A stretch of 64,000 nucleotides of DNA from Candidatus Obscuribacterales bacterium (GCA_020054205.1 JAGVLS010000010.1:1-64000); one strand, 5' to 3'. Positions 17,260-26,210 are shown, counted from the first letter of the stretch. Numbers and translations: made by a program. Notes: generated by a model from the letters alone, not told the origin.

Positions 17260-18245
17260 TTATGCAAATTTAGTTTTTTCAATTCTTCTGTCAGTTTTGG
17301 CACTATTTCAAATACATCACCAACAAGTCCATATGTAGCATGTTTAAATATTGGTGCGTCAGCGTCTTTATTGATAGCAACAATTACCTTTGAAGATGAC
17401 ATACCAGCTAAATGTTGAATAGCACCAGAAATTCCACAAGCAATATATAGTTGAGGACTGACAGTTTTACCTGTTTGACCAACTTGATGTTGATGATCTA
17501 TCCAGCCAGCATCCACTACAGCTCGGGAAGCCCCCAACGCTGCACCTAATACATCACATAATGATTGTAGAACATTCCAATTTTCAGGACCTTTAATACC
17601 ACGTCCACCTGAGACTACAATTGATGCCTCGCTAAGTTCAATTTTTTGTCCTTCGGCAGCATGAGTGTCAATTACTTTGGCACGTACTTTATCTGTTGTT
17701 ATTGATAATTCTTCTATTTGTGGTTGAACACCATTGCCAGCTTCAACTATAGGGAATATATTTGGACGTAAAGTTAAAAAGGCTAGTGGAGAATCAAATT
17801 CTACTTCTGCTCTTACTTTGCCAGAATACATAGGGCGAACAGCAGTTAATTTGCCATTTGATCCTTTGATTTCTACAACATCAGATGCTAATGGTGAATC
17901 GAGTCGAGCCGCAATACGTGGCATTAAATCTTTTGCCATAGCTGTATTGGCTGCAAACACATAAGCAGGATTTTCTTTTTTGATAATCTCTGCTAATGCA
18001 AAAGCATATGATTCAGTAGAATAATTTTTGTATTGAGCATTATCCACAAGTACAATTTTATCTGGTTTTGTTTTGTGTACTTCAGGTACTAGATCTTTTA
18101 CGTTTTCCCCAATTACCACGGCGACAACTGGTACTTGTCCTTTAGGAGCTTGTTTTCTTGCTTCAGATAATGCTTCTAAAGAAGATTTTCTCAGCTGACC
18201 AGAACGTTGTTCAATAAATACTACTATGCCATTATTGGAAGCCAT
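17256..18245 (-). CDS. etfA: Electron transfer flavoprotein alpha subunit
   Basis: With EtfB it forms the FAD/AMP heterodimer that accepts electrons from acyl-CoA dehydrogenases and related flavoenzymes. The 329-residue protein has an N-terminal ETF domain and the C-terminal FAD domain with VGQTGKTVSPQLYIACGISG, AGMSSSKVIVAINKD and APIFKHATYGLVGD. AGGAG lies 11 bases before the ATG. It follows etfB by 28 bases in the same transcript. A degenerate acyl-CoA dehydrogenase at 3117-4235 is the only candidate partner in the window. Confidence 0.96.
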   Translation of the reverse strand: MASNNGIVVFIEQRSGQLRKSSLEALSEARKQAPKGQVPVVAVVIGENVKDLVPEVHKTKPDKIVLVDNAQYKNYSTESYAFALAEIIKKENPAYVFAANTAMAKDLMPRIAARLDSPLASDVVEIKGSNGKLTAVRPMYSGKVRAEVEFDSPLAFLTLRPNIFPIVEAGNGVQPQIEELSITTDKVRAKVIDTHAAEGQKIELSEASIVVSGGRGIKGPENWNVLQSLCDVLGAALGASRAVVDAGWIDHQHQVGQTGKTVSPQLYIACGISGAIQHLAGMSSSKVIVAINKDADAPIFKHATYGLVGDVFEIVPKLTEELKKLNLHN

Positions 18246-18273
18246 AAATACTTATTCTCCTAAATTTCTTTTA

Positions 18274-19056
18274 CTAAATTACTTGTGCTTCTGTTCTAAG
18301 CAATTCAACTAGCTTTTTAACTTGGCTGTCGACATCGCCTTCTAAAACTCGTCCTTGAGGGCGTGATGGTGGCAATGCTATTTCTTTGACTTTTAATTTA
18401 GCTAATTGACCACTTACTTGTCCTTTTAGTCCAAGAGCATTAGCATCTTTTATTACTATTTCTTTTTTGCGTGCAGCCATAACACCTTTAATAGATGGAT
18501 AACGTGGTTCATTTAGTCCTTTTTGTGTACTAAATACACAAGGCAAGCTACCTTCAACTGTTTCATGAGCACCTTCAATTTCACGCTCAACCTTGAAACT
18601 ACTATTTTCAATTTCAGCTTTAACAGTAAGCATTACTTGTGGCCAATCTAATAATTCAGCAAGCATAGCTGGGACTTGATTATTGTCGCCACCTACACCT
18701 TGTTGTCCACATAAGACTAAATCGTATCCGTTATCTTTGATGACAGCAGCCAATACTTTAGCTGTACTTAATGGGTCAAGACTAGCAAAATCAGGATCAT
18801 TAACATGAACAGCACTATCAATGCCGCGAGCTAAAGCATCGCGCAAAATGTCTGTAGCTTCTCCCTCTCCAACAGAGATTACTGTTGTTTCACCACCATG
18901 CTTTTCTTTCAGCTTTAATGCTTCTTCTATAGCAAATTCATCATATGGACTGACAATGAAACGTACACCAGTAAAATCAATGTTTTTTTTGTCTTGAGCA
19001 ATTTGAATTTTAGTTTCAGTATCAGGCACTGCTTTAATGCATACTGCAATTTTCAA
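18274..19056 (-). CDS. etfB: Electron transfer flavoprotein beta subunit
   Basis: The 260-residue protein carries the ETF beta fold: MKIAVCIKAVPDTE at the start, FIVSPYDEFAIEEAL, and the AMP-site block CGQQGVGGDNNQVPAMLAE. I start it at TTG 19056 because AGGAG sits eight bases upstream and the product then begins exactly as the family does. A longer frame to 19152 has no ribosome site and adds an atypical 32-residue front. It is the first gene of the etfBA unit. Confidence 0.94.
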   Translation of the reverse strand: MKIAVCIKAVPDTETKIQIAQDKKNIDFTGVRFIVSPYDEFAIEEALKLKEKHGGETTVISVGEGEATDILRDALARGIDSAVHVNDPDFASLDPLSTAKVLAAVIKDNGYDLVLCGQQGVGGDNNQVPAMLAELLDWPQVMLTVKAEIENSSFKVEREIEGAHETVEGSLPCVFSTQKGLNEPRYPSIKGVMAARKKEIVIKDANALGLKGQVSGQLAKLKVKEIALPPSRPQGRVLEGDVDSQVKKLVELLRTEAQVI

Positions 19057-19187
19057 GGGCGTATCTCCTAAAAATGCTTGTAAATCTTTGAGTGTTTCAA
19101 TTATATTTTGTTGTTTCACTAGATCGAGCTTTTGATCGAATTCCTTAATCAAGATCTAAAATTACAAGTAAATAACTTTTGTTTTTC

Positions 19188-19231
19188 ATTGACAACTTAC
19201 TAAATACTGACTTTTATTGCCACTTGTCAAT
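19188..19231 (-). promoter_or_regulatory. Candidate etfBA promoter inside an inverted repeat
   Basis: ATTGACAA (19188-19195) and TTGTCAAT (19224-19231) form a perfect eight-base inverted repeat 28 bases apart. On the minus strand the upstream arm contains TTGACA, followed 18 bases later by TATTTA, a possible -35/-10. The repeat would bracket the polymerase site, as an operator might. The -10 is poor, so confidence is limited. Confidence 0.35.
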
Positions 19232-19239
19232 TATTTATT

Positions 19240-19965
19240 TTAAGGACCTTTTGTATCTTTATGCAATATCTGTTTTTGATAACCTTTTATTCCTTCTGGA
19301 TTGTCATAGCATTTTTCTTTTTCACACCAAGAAATTTTTTCAACTAATTCGTCAATATCATCTATGACTATGAATAAATCCAATTCTTCTTTAGTTAAAA
19401 GTCCTTGTTTAACAACAGTTGTTTTTAACCAATCAACTAATGGTTGCCAAAATTTAGATCCTAGTAAAAATAGAGGAAATTGTTTGATTTTGCGAGTCTG
19501 CATAAGAGTAAGAGCTTCAAACAATTCATCTAAACTGCCATAACCTCCAGGCAATATTACAAAAGCCATGGCGTATTTAACAAACATCAATTTGCGTAAG
19601 AAAAAATATCTAAAATCAACTGATATGGTTTGATAAGTATTTGGTCGCAATTCTTCGGGAAGTCGTATATTTAGACCAATGGATACTCCGCCAGCTTCAA
19701 TTGCTCCTTTGTTGCCAGCCTCCATTACACCTGGTCCGCCGCCAGTAATTATGGCAAAACCACGATGGACCAATTTGCGCGCTAATTCTTCGGCAATTTT
19801 ATATTCTTTATTATTGGGCCCGCATCGTTTTGATCCAAATATCGATACAGCGGGTCCTATTTTGGACATGGTGTCAAAACCTTCCACAAGCTCAGACATG
19901 ATTCTAAAAATACGCCATGTGTCTTTTGCTGTAATCTCATCAATGACAAATTGCGTTTCACCCAT
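19240..19965 (-). CDS. LOG-family protein (TIGR00730 type)
   Basis: The 241-residue Rossmann-fold protein has the LOG signature GGGPGVMEAGNKGA and PGGYGSLDE. Characterised members cleave cytokinin nucleotides or other nucleoside monophosphates to base and ribose 5-phosphate; old annotations as lysine decarboxylase are wrong. The motif has Ser in place of the common Thr in PGGxGT. It lies 22 bases after holA on the same strand, and may be the last gene of the long minus-strand unit from 23121. Confidence 0.9.
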   Translation of the reverse strand: MGETQFVIDEITAKDTWRIFRIMSELVEGFDTMSKIGPAVSIFGSKRCGPNNKEYKIAEELARKLVHRGFAIITGGGPGVMEAGNKGAIEAGGVSIGLNIRLPEELRPNTYQTISVDFRYFFLRKLMFVKYAMAFVILPGGYGSLDELFEALTLMQTRKIKQFPLFLLGSKFWQPLVDWLKTTVVKQGLLTKEELDLFIVIDDIDELVEKISWCEKEKCYDNPEGIKGYQKQILHKDTKGP

Positions 19966-19987
19966 ACTAGTCTCCTTGGCTATATAT

Positions 19988-21037
19988 TTAATTTTGGAAA
20001 AACATTATTAGGGCATGCTTTTCTGGCATTAGTCCAGATTTTACTTTTTGTTCTATATCGGTTATGTGCTGCTTTTTTTTCATTAGTTTTTCAAGTGAAA
20101 AATTCTGTATTCTTTTTAAATCCATTTCTAAAATGAAAGCATTTGCATGCAACTGAAGAGCTAAACGTTTTGCCAATTCTTGTGGAGGAATATTTTGCCT
20201 TGTTGCATTTCCTTGTTTTGGCAAGCTCATTATATATTGTTCCACAGCAACTTTAAGACTAATCCATTTGGATAAAGTAGTTTGCAACAGTGCAATAATT
20301 GGAATTGCGTTTTGTCTTTCAATAACCTCAGATATGCTTTGCAATAATTCTTGTTTTTTTCCAAAGACATAATTATCTAAGAGGGAAAAGACTTGGCTTG
20401 TATGAGGAGAAATAGTGGATAGTAACTTATAAGTAATTTTGTTATCAGGGAGCGCGTAAGTTGCTGCTTTTTGAATTTCAAGAGACATTAAGCGTAAATT
20501 TGCTTCTGTGCTTTCTGCAAGATAATTCACAGCAGCGTCTTCAATGATTGCATTGTAATTATGTGCTTCTTTATGACACCAGGTGACGAGTTCTCTGTTG
20601 GCACCACCGACATAATATTTTTTCTTGGCAAATTCTTCTATTTTGGCATGCTTTGCTAGAATTTTTGAAATTTTCAATGAAGAGTCAAACTTTGCTGTAC
20701 AGGTAAAAATTAAATAAGTATTGTTAGCTATTTTGCTGCAGGCTGCATCTAAATCTTCCAAGAGTTTATTTGATCTATCTTTTGCTTTGTTAGTATTGTT
20801 ATCTTCTGAGCTTCCACGTTTTTTTGTAAATAAGCTGCATTTATCTATTAGTATGACTTTGTTTCCTGGTCCAAATGGCAATGTACAAGCAGCATCGATA
20901 ATGTCTCTAATTTCTGCATTGGTTAATTTGCTGAAATTAAAGCTCTGATAAGTAGGATCAACCAGCTTTGCTTTCAAGGCTTGAGCTTTTTGAGCAATTT
21001 CAAATTCTTCTTCTCCAGCTAAGATAATGATCGGCAT
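19988..21037 (-). CDS. holA: DNA polymerase III delta subunit
   Basis: The clamp-loader subunit that opens the sliding clamp. The 349-residue protein begins MPIIILAGEEEFEIAQKAQ, the usual HolA opening (strand, then the D/E-rich loop before a helix). It keeps FNFSKLTNAEIRDIIDAACTLPFG, matching the family's conserved clamp-contact region, and a C-terminal helical collar domain. The AAA+ P-loop is degenerate, as normal for delta. It starts five bases after phoU. Confidence 0.9.
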   Translation of the reverse strand: MPIIILAGEEEFEIAQKAQALKAKLVDPTYQSFNFSKLTNAEIRDIIDAACTLPFGPGNKVILIDKCSLFTKKRGSSEDNNTNKAKDRSNKLLEDLDAACSKIANNTYLIFTCTAKFDSSLKISKILAKHAKIEEFAKKKYYVGGANRELVTWCHKEAHNYNAIIEDAAVNYLAESTEANLRLMSLEIQKAATYALPDNKITYKLLSTISPHTSQVFSLLDNYVFGKKQELLQSISEVIERQNAIPIIALLQTTLSKWISLKVAVEQYIMSLPKQGNATRQNIPPQELAKRLALQLHANAFILEMDLKRIQNFSLEKLMKKKQHITDIEQKVKSGLMPEKHALIMFFQN

Positions 21038-21042
21038 GATAA

Positions 21043-21686
21043 TTAACCCGATTTGAGTCTTTCGCCAGTGACTATAAAATGCACTCTTTTAGCAATAGAT
21101 GTGCAGTAATCACCCATTCTTTCCATATATCTTACACAGAATAATAATTGTGTGCCAGTTTGTGCATGTTCTTGATCTTGTTCTCCTAATTGCAAAAGCA
21201 AATTTTTGGAGACGATATCATGTAGATAATCAATGCGATTATCTCTTTGCATAATTTCAGGTATTTTGTCTATGTTATCTGTTAGAAAACATAATAAAAC
21301 ATCCTCTACCATACGACTTACGACACCAGCCATTTCTGACAATTCTGGAGGAATTTGTCCAGTTGCTGTTGGTGACCAAGAAACTAATCTAGCAATGCGA
21401 TGAGCATGATCAGCTAAACGTTCAAATTTGCCCGCAATGAGCGCGCTTGCTAACAAAGTGCGGATTTCTTGGGCAGTAAGATCTTGTTTTTCTTGCAATA
21501 AATCAAAACAACACTCTTCAATTTTTATACTAGATTCGTTAATTTTTTTTCTTGTTGTTCTATTAGTTCAAGACTAGCTGATGGTTCTTGGACCAATAGT
21601 TTACTTAATTCTAAAATGCTACTGTGGACCACGCGCCCAAGAGACAAGACATCTTCTTTGATAAGCGTAATAGCTTGTGTTTTCAC
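21043..21686 (-). CDS. phoU: PhoU-like phosphate regulator split by a -1 frameshift at an A8 run
   Basis: Start GTG 21686 overlaps the preceding regulator's stop as GTGA, with AGGAG seven bases upstream. The first frame reads KEDVLSLGRVVHSSILELSK and stops at TAA 21527-21525 after 53 residues. The -1 frame continues with INESSIKIEECCFDLLQEKQ through FERLADHAHRIA and RYMERMGDYCTSIAKRV, both PhoU helical repeats with their metal-binding acids, to 21043. Joined, they give 214 residues, a normal PhoU length. The join falls in eight A residues (T's at 21543-21550), in the zero frame GAA-AAA-AAA, i.e. A_AAA_AAA, a classical slippery site. Either slippage makes the full protein, the gene is recently broken, or the run is misread. 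The downstream part has only a TTG without ribosome site. Confidence 0.85.
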
Positions 21687-22423
21687 TCATGCTCTCCTTG
21701 TGCGTGGACGATAGATTCTGATGATGGCATTGTGGGTGGATTTAAGCGATAGCCTGCTCTATGTACAGTTTCAAGCAAAGCAGGATTTTTAGGATCTGAC
21801 TCTAATTTTTGTCTTAGCCAACGTATGTGTACAGCAACAGTTTTAGTGCCACCAGTAAAGCCATATCCCCAAACTTGATTTAATAATAATTCTGTAGATA
21901 AAGTTTTTCCAGGATTTTGCATGAATATTTTAAGCAAATGAAATTCTTTTGGTGATAAGTCTATATTTTTTCCTTTCCAGGTGACTCGTCGAGCATCATC
22001 ATCTAGTATCAGGTCACCAATGGCTAAGCGATTCGGTTTTGTTTCTCCTTTGGACCTACGTAAAAGTGCTTGGATTCTTGCTAATAATTCAACACTATTA
22101 AAAGGTTTGGCAATATAATCATCTGCCCCACTAGCTAGTCCTTTTGCTATATCGTTTGGACTTGATCTACCTGTAAGCATAAGTATTGGTGCTGTAATTA
22201 AACGAGTGCGAATTATTTTGCATATTTCTGGTCCAACTAAATCTGGTAATGACCAGTCTAGTATGATCAAATCAGGACATTCTTTATCGAGCTTTGATAA
22301 AGCAGACTGTCCAGTGTTAAATGCTGATGTTTGAAATCCGTGACGCTTAAGATTGTACTCTAACGTTTCTATGATTGTATTATCATCATCAATTAACATT
22401 ATTTTGGGGAGATTTGTTTTCAT
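21683..22423 (-). CDS. OmpR/PhoB-family response regulator
   Basis: The 246-residue protein has a receiver domain (acidic DDD at 12-14, phospho-acceptor Asp56 in LIILDWSLPD, Thr in LMLTG, Lys in AKPF) and a C-terminal winged-helix DNA-binding domain (LSPKEFHLLKIF, VHIRWLRQKLESDPKNP, HRAGYRL). It lies eight bases after a histidine kinase and is translationally coupled to phoU, so it is the PhoB-like member of a phosphate-type system. Confidence 0.93.
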   Translation of the reverse strand: MKTNLPKIMLIDDDNTIIETLEYNLKRHGFQTSAFNTGQSALSKLDKECPDLIILDWSLPDLVGPEICKIIRTRLITAPILMLTGRSSPNDIAKGLASGADDYIAKPFNSVELLARIQALLRRSKGETKPNRLAIGDLILDDDARRVTWKGKNIDLSPKEFHLLKIFMQNPGKTLSTELLLNQVWGYGFTGGTKTVAVHIRWLRQKLESDPKNPALLETVHRAGYRLNPPTMPSSESIVHAQGEHE

Positions 22424-22431
22424 ATCATTAA

Positions 22432-23121
22432 CTAGTTGGGATTTGGAAATTGAAGAGAAAATGTTGAACCTTTGTTTTGTTCTGATGTAATTTGTATTGT
22501 AGCTTCATGCAAATCAAGAATGTGTTTTACAATTGATAAACCAAGTCCAGTGCTTCCTTTATGTTGTTCGGGGTTGATGCGATAAAAGCGCTGAAATATT
22601 TTGGGAATTTCCTCTGGTGCTATACCAATTCCAGTATCGACTACTGAAAATTTCCCAGGGGCATCCTCGGACTTGATGACGATACGTCCCCCTTTGTCTG
22701 TAAACTTTACCGCATTTTCCAAAAGATTTAGCAATATTTGATCTAATTGCTCTGGGTTGGCATATATAGAACAGCCATTTTTGATATCTACAACTATGTC
22801 TATATTTTTTGATTTTGCTAATTGAGATACTGAATCAAGAGCGTATTGAGTGGGTTCTTTCAGCAAAATCCATTTGCGATTTAGCTCGCTTCTTTCCTCA
22901 GCAACTTTCTCGTGGGACAATAAGTTACTTACAAGTATGTTTAATCGATCTACTTCCTGATAAGCCCTCTTAAGCATGCGCTTGCAAGCTTCGTTATCAT
23001 CCATGGCGCCATCAAGAAGTGTTTCAATTAAAAGTTTTATATTGGCAATAGGCAGACGTAATTCATGGCTGACTTCAGCAATCCAATTAGATGATGAATT
23101 TGTTTCGTCTGAGTTATTCAT
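22432..23121 (-). CDS. Soluble PhoR-like histidine kinase without sensor domain
   Basis: The 229-residue protein consists only of the dimerisation/His domain (VSHELRLPIANIK, His19) and the ATP-binding domain (NLLENAVKF, VVDTGIGIAPEEI, GSTGLGLSIVKHI). There is no membrane segment or PAS domain. An in-frame TAA lies 9 bases upstream of the ATG, so a longer form is ruled out. The residue three after the HE pair is Leu rather than Thr, so the usual ExxT phosphatase motif is lost. It heads the kinase-regulator-PhoU-HolA-LOG run. Confidence 0.92.
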   Translation of the reverse strand: MNNSDETNSSSNWIAEVSHELRLPIANIKLLIETLLDGAMDDNEACKRMLKRAYQEVDRLNILVSNLLSHEKVAEERSELNRKWILLKEPTQYALDSVSQLAKSKNIDIVVDIKNGCSIYANPEQLDQILLNLLENAVKFTDKGGRIVIKSEDAPGKFSVVDTGIGIAPEEIPKIFQRFYRINPEQHKGSTGLGLSIVKHILDLHEATIQITSEQNKGSTFSLQFPNPN

Positions 23122-23310
23122 TGCTTTTTATAATTGTCTCTTTACAATCGATGCTTTATTTAAAAGTGAAGCATATAAATCTATATGACAATAATTGTTC
23201 CAGATTTAAGCATATTTCCCTAACTTAAACGAAAATATGGCATCAACTGAATTTATTTAGTTAAGATATGGATAATTTTTATTGGTCGCTATTTGGAGGC
23301 TTCAGTAAAT

Positions 23311-24846
23311 ATGGTTGGACCAGTTACTTTATTGGTTTTAGATGGTTGGGGGGTAACGAGCGAAAAAAAGGGAAATGCAATTTTAAATGCTTTGACACCC
23401 AATTATAATCATATGTTAAAGTCATTTCCAAATAGTATTCTTCAAGCATCAGGAGAAGCTGTAGGATTGCCTCCTGGACTTATGGGGAATTCTGAAGTTG
23501 GACATTTAAATATTGGTGCTGGGCGTTTAGTAATTCAAAAGCTAACACAAATTAGTCAAACTATAATAGATGGAACTTTTTACAAGAACCCAACCTTTTT
23601 AGTTGCATCACAGCATGTTAAAGACACAGGCGGCGCTTTGCATTTGATTGGTCTTTTAAGTGATGGTTGTGTGCATTCAAGCCTTGATCATTTAGATGCG
23701 TTAATTGAATTTGCCAAGCGAGAAAATATCAAAGAAGTATTTATTCATCCAATTTTGGATGGGCGGGATACTCCTCCTAAATCAGCACGTCGTTTTGTAA
23801 AAGATTTACAATCTAAATTGCCATCTTTTGTGAAAATCGGTACTGTTTCTGGCAGATATTATGCTATGGATCGCGATTCAAGATGGGAGCGTACCGAAAA
23901 ATATTGGCGGGCGCTTGTTCTTAATGAAGGACTAAGAGCAAATTCAGCCCTTGAGGCAGTTGATCTTGCTTATGAGAGAGGAGAAACGGACGAATTTGTT
24001 TTACCGACAGTAGTGAATGCTCGTGCTGTAAAAGATGGCGATAGTATTATTTGTTTTAATTTCAGACCAGATCGTATGCGTCAAATAAGTCGAGTTCTTA
24101 CAGCTTTAAATTTTGATGGTTTTGTGAGAGAAAAAATCCCACAAGTTTATTTTGCTTGTCTGACTGAATATGATTCCGCACTTGATTTACCGGTTGCATT
24201 TAGCCCTGAGCAATTACCATCACAAGATATGCAAATGACTTTGCCGGAGCTTTTATCATGTCATCATATTGGACAATTACATGCAGCAGAAACAGAAAAA
24301 TATGCGCATGTCACTTATTTTTTCAACGGCGGTAAAGAAAAAGCAATCGAAGGTGAAGAAAGATTGATGATACCATCGCTTAAAGTAGCAACTTATGATT
24401 TAGCTCCTAAGATGCAAACGGAAAAAGTATGCGAAGCAGCATGTGCTGCTATCAGCCAAAACAAATATCCTTTTATAATAATCAATTTTGCCAATCCAGA
24501 TATGGTTGGTCATACAGGAATTCTTGAAGCTGGTATAGAAGCTGTTCAATCTGTTGATGATGCTTTTGGTAAATTGCTCACGGCAACAAAAGAAAATAAA
24601 GGTACATTATTTATTACTGCTGATCATGGCAATATTGAACAAATGATTGATCTAAAAACAGGAGAACCTCATACTGCCCATACTACTAATCCAGTACCGT
24701 TTATATTGGCAGATTTTAGTAAGCGTGTAGATAATCATTGTAAACTGCAAAATGGTTCTTTAGCAGATGTTGCTCCCACAATCTTAGAAGTACTAAATAT
24801 TGCTAAGCCTAATGTAATGACAGGAAAGTCTTTAATTGTACATTGA
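23311..24846 (+). CDS. gpmI: 2,3-bisphosphoglycerate-independent phosphoglycerate mutase
   Basis: Interconverts 3- and 2-phosphoglycerate in glycolysis using two Mn2+. ATG 23311 is preferred, with GGAGG at 23295-23299; the TTG at 23293 overlaps that site. The 511-residue protein shows the alkaline-phosphatase-type core LVLDGWGV, MGNSEVGHLNIGAGR with the phospho-Ser, HPILDGRDTPPKSA, SGRYYAMDRDSRWER, NFRPDRMRQ, and the metal ligands NPDMVGHTG and ITADHGNIEQM. Enolase lies in the same window at 47294-48610. Confidence 0.97.
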   Translation: MVGPVTLLVLDGWGVTSEKKGNAILNALTPNYNHMLKSFPNSILQASGEAVGLPPGLMGNSEVGHLNIGAGRLVIQKLTQISQTIIDGTFYKNPTFLVASQHVKDTGGALHLIGLLSDGCVHSSLDHLDALIEFAKRENIKEVFIHPILDGRDTPPKSARRFVKDLQSKLPSFVKIGTVSGRYYAMDRDSRWERTEKYWRALVLNEGLRANSALEAVDLAYERGETDEFVLPTVVNARAVKDGDSIICFNFRPDRMRQISRVLTALNFDGFVREKIPQVYFACLTEYDSALDLPVAFSPEQLPSQDMQMTLPELLSCHHIGQLHAAETEKYAHVTYFFNGGKEKAIEGEERLMIPSLKVATYDLAPKMQTEKVCEAACAAISQNKYPFIIINFANPDMVGHTGILEAGIEAVQSVDDAFGKLLTATKENKGTLFITADHGNIEQMIDLKTGEPHTAHTTNPVPFILADFSKRVDNHCKLQNGSLADVAPTILEVLNIAKPNVMTGKSLIVH

Positions 24847-24924
24847 CAACACTTGTTTTAAGAATGTAAATATCAGTTTTATGGCAATAATTCTTGTTTC
24901 TTTAAAGAGACAAACACAAATTGT

Positions 24925-24953
24925 TTGATCAGTTAAACTTTACCTGTTATTAT
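24925..24953 (+). promoter_or_regulatory. Promoter of the Thr-rich lipoprotein gene
   Basis: TTGATC (24925-24930), a 17-base spacer and TATTAT (24948-24953), with TG at 24945-24946 forming an extended -10. This is one of the clearest promoters in the window and faces the lipoprotein gene about 110 bases downstream. Confidence 0.65.
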
Positions 24954-25062
24954 TACGGCCGCTTCAGGTTGGTACCAATTGCTAACTTGTTTATAGAGAC
25001 AATAAAGATGCATACGATCGAATAATGATCGGATATATAAAGAAGGAGACGAAATAAGGTTT

Positions 25063-25302
25063 ATGGCTTCAAAATTTCAAACAATTGCTCTTGCTACAGC
25101 AAGCATTGCATTAGTAGCAACATTAACAGCTTGTGGTGGAACTACTCCTGAAAATACACCTTCAGCTACAACCACTGACACATCTGTTAATACTGATAGC
25201 AATACAACAACTGCTACAACAACGGAAACCACAACTGCTCCAGCTGATGCAGGAACAGCAACAACCACTTCTACAACTACATCTACTACTACAACTCCTT
25301 AG
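25063..25302 (+). CDS. Thr-rich small lipoprotein
   Basis: A 79-residue protein with a lipoprotein signal peptide: hydrophobic core IALATASIALVATL then the lipobox LTAC with the modified Cys at residue 24. The mature 56 residues are roughly half Thr with Ala, Ser, Pro and Asp, so an extended, possibly O-glycosylated, tether-like chain is likely. The gene has its own strong promoter and a strong terminator, implying abundant monocistronic expression. AAGG is close to the ATG; AAGGAG lies 14 bases away. Function unknown. Confidence 0.85.
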   Translation: MASKFQTIALATASIALVATLTACGGTTPENTPSATTTDTSVNTDSNTTTATTTETTTAPADAGTATTTSTTTSTTTTP

Positions 25303-25342
25303 TTTTAGTAATTTAAATAGTTGCAAAGAATATATAACTCTT

Positions 25343-25380
25343 AAAGAGGCTGCTTTATTGAGAAGCAGCCTCTTTATTAT
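25343..25380 (+). terminator. Rho-independent terminator after the lipoprotein gene
   Basis: A perfect 13-bp stem (AAAGAGGCTGCTT at 25343-25355 with AAGCAGCCTCTTT at 25363-25375), a seven-base loop and a following ATTAT. The U-run is short on the plus strand, but the stem itself ends in TTT. Confidence 0.85.
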
Positions 25381-25479
25381 TGTTGGCAAGATGGATATAA
25401 AATTGAGGCAAATTGGTTGAGAACGCGTATAATTAATTTATTGTGTTGACATACGCTCAATTTAGAAAGCGAGATTGGG

Positions 25480-26205
25480 ATGATTCGCCGCCGTGACAAT
25501 CGGCAATGGGATCAATTAAGGCCAGTTAAATTTACTCGTAATTTCACAAAAAATGCAGAAGGTTCTGTACTTGTGGAATTTGGTGATACCAAAGTATTAA
25601 CTACGGCAAAAGTTGAAGAAAGAGTACCGGCATTTCTCATGGGAAAAGGAGAAGGCTGGATTACTGCTGAATATTCTCTTTTACCTGGCTCTACTCATGT
25701 GAGGAGCCAAAGAGAAGTAACGCGTGGGCAGCCATCAGGTAGAACCAATGAAATCCAAAGACTAATAGGTAGGTCTTTGCGGGCAATTATTGACAGAAGG
25801 GCACTAGGCGAAAGAACAATTACTATTGATTGTGATGTTTTACAAGCAGATGGTGGTACTAGAGTAGCAAGTATTAGTGGTGGTTTTGTGGCACTTTATG
25901 ATGCTTTGCTTAAACTACAAAAATCTTGCTTATGGGACTCATTACCAATTTTAGAGCCATTAGCGGCAGTCAGCATTTGTCATATAAATGGACAATTATT
26001 GCTTGATCCTAATTATCAGGAAGATTCACAAGCTGAAATGGATAGTAATTTAGTTTTGACTGAATCAGGCAAAATTGTAGAAATACAAATATCAGCAGAA
26101 TCTAAGCCGTATGATACTCAAAAACTTCAAGACTTAATTAAATTAGCTGAAAAAGGCACTAGAGAAGTAATTGAAAAACAATTTCAAGCTTTAGGTGGGC
26201 GATAA
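25480..26205 (+). CDS. rph: Ribonuclease PH
   Basis: Phosphorolytic 3'-5' exonuclease that trims tRNA 3' ends. The 241-residue protein begins MIRRRDNRQWDQLRPV and keeps EGSVLVEFGDTKVLTTA, GWITAEYSLLPGSTH, RGQPSGRTNEIQRLIGRSLR and DCDVLQADGGTRVASI, the phosphate and RNA-binding core. Length is normal. A terminator follows directly. Confidence 0.97.
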   Translation: MIRRRDNRQWDQLRPVKFTRNFTKNAEGSVLVEFGDTKVLTTAKVEERVPAFLMGKGEGWITAEYSLLPGSTHVRSQREVTRGQPSGRTNEIQRLIGRSLRAIIDRRALGERTITIDCDVLQADGGTRVASISGGFVALYDALLKLQKSCLWDSLPILEPLAAVSICHINGQLLLDPNYQEDSQAEMDSNLVLTESGKIVEIQISAESKPYDTQKLQDLIKLAEKGTREVIEKQFQALGGR

Positions 26206-26210
26206 ATTAC

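Noticed and set aside
19057-19152. 32-residue N-terminal extension of EtfB
   Set aside because: TTG 19152 lacks a ribosome site, while TTG 19056 has AGGAG at eight bases and gives the canonical MKIAVCIK start.
25162-25389. Cys/Ser-rich minus ORF over the lipoprotein gene
   Set aside because: Antisense of the Thr codon repeats; an artefact of low-complexity DNA.
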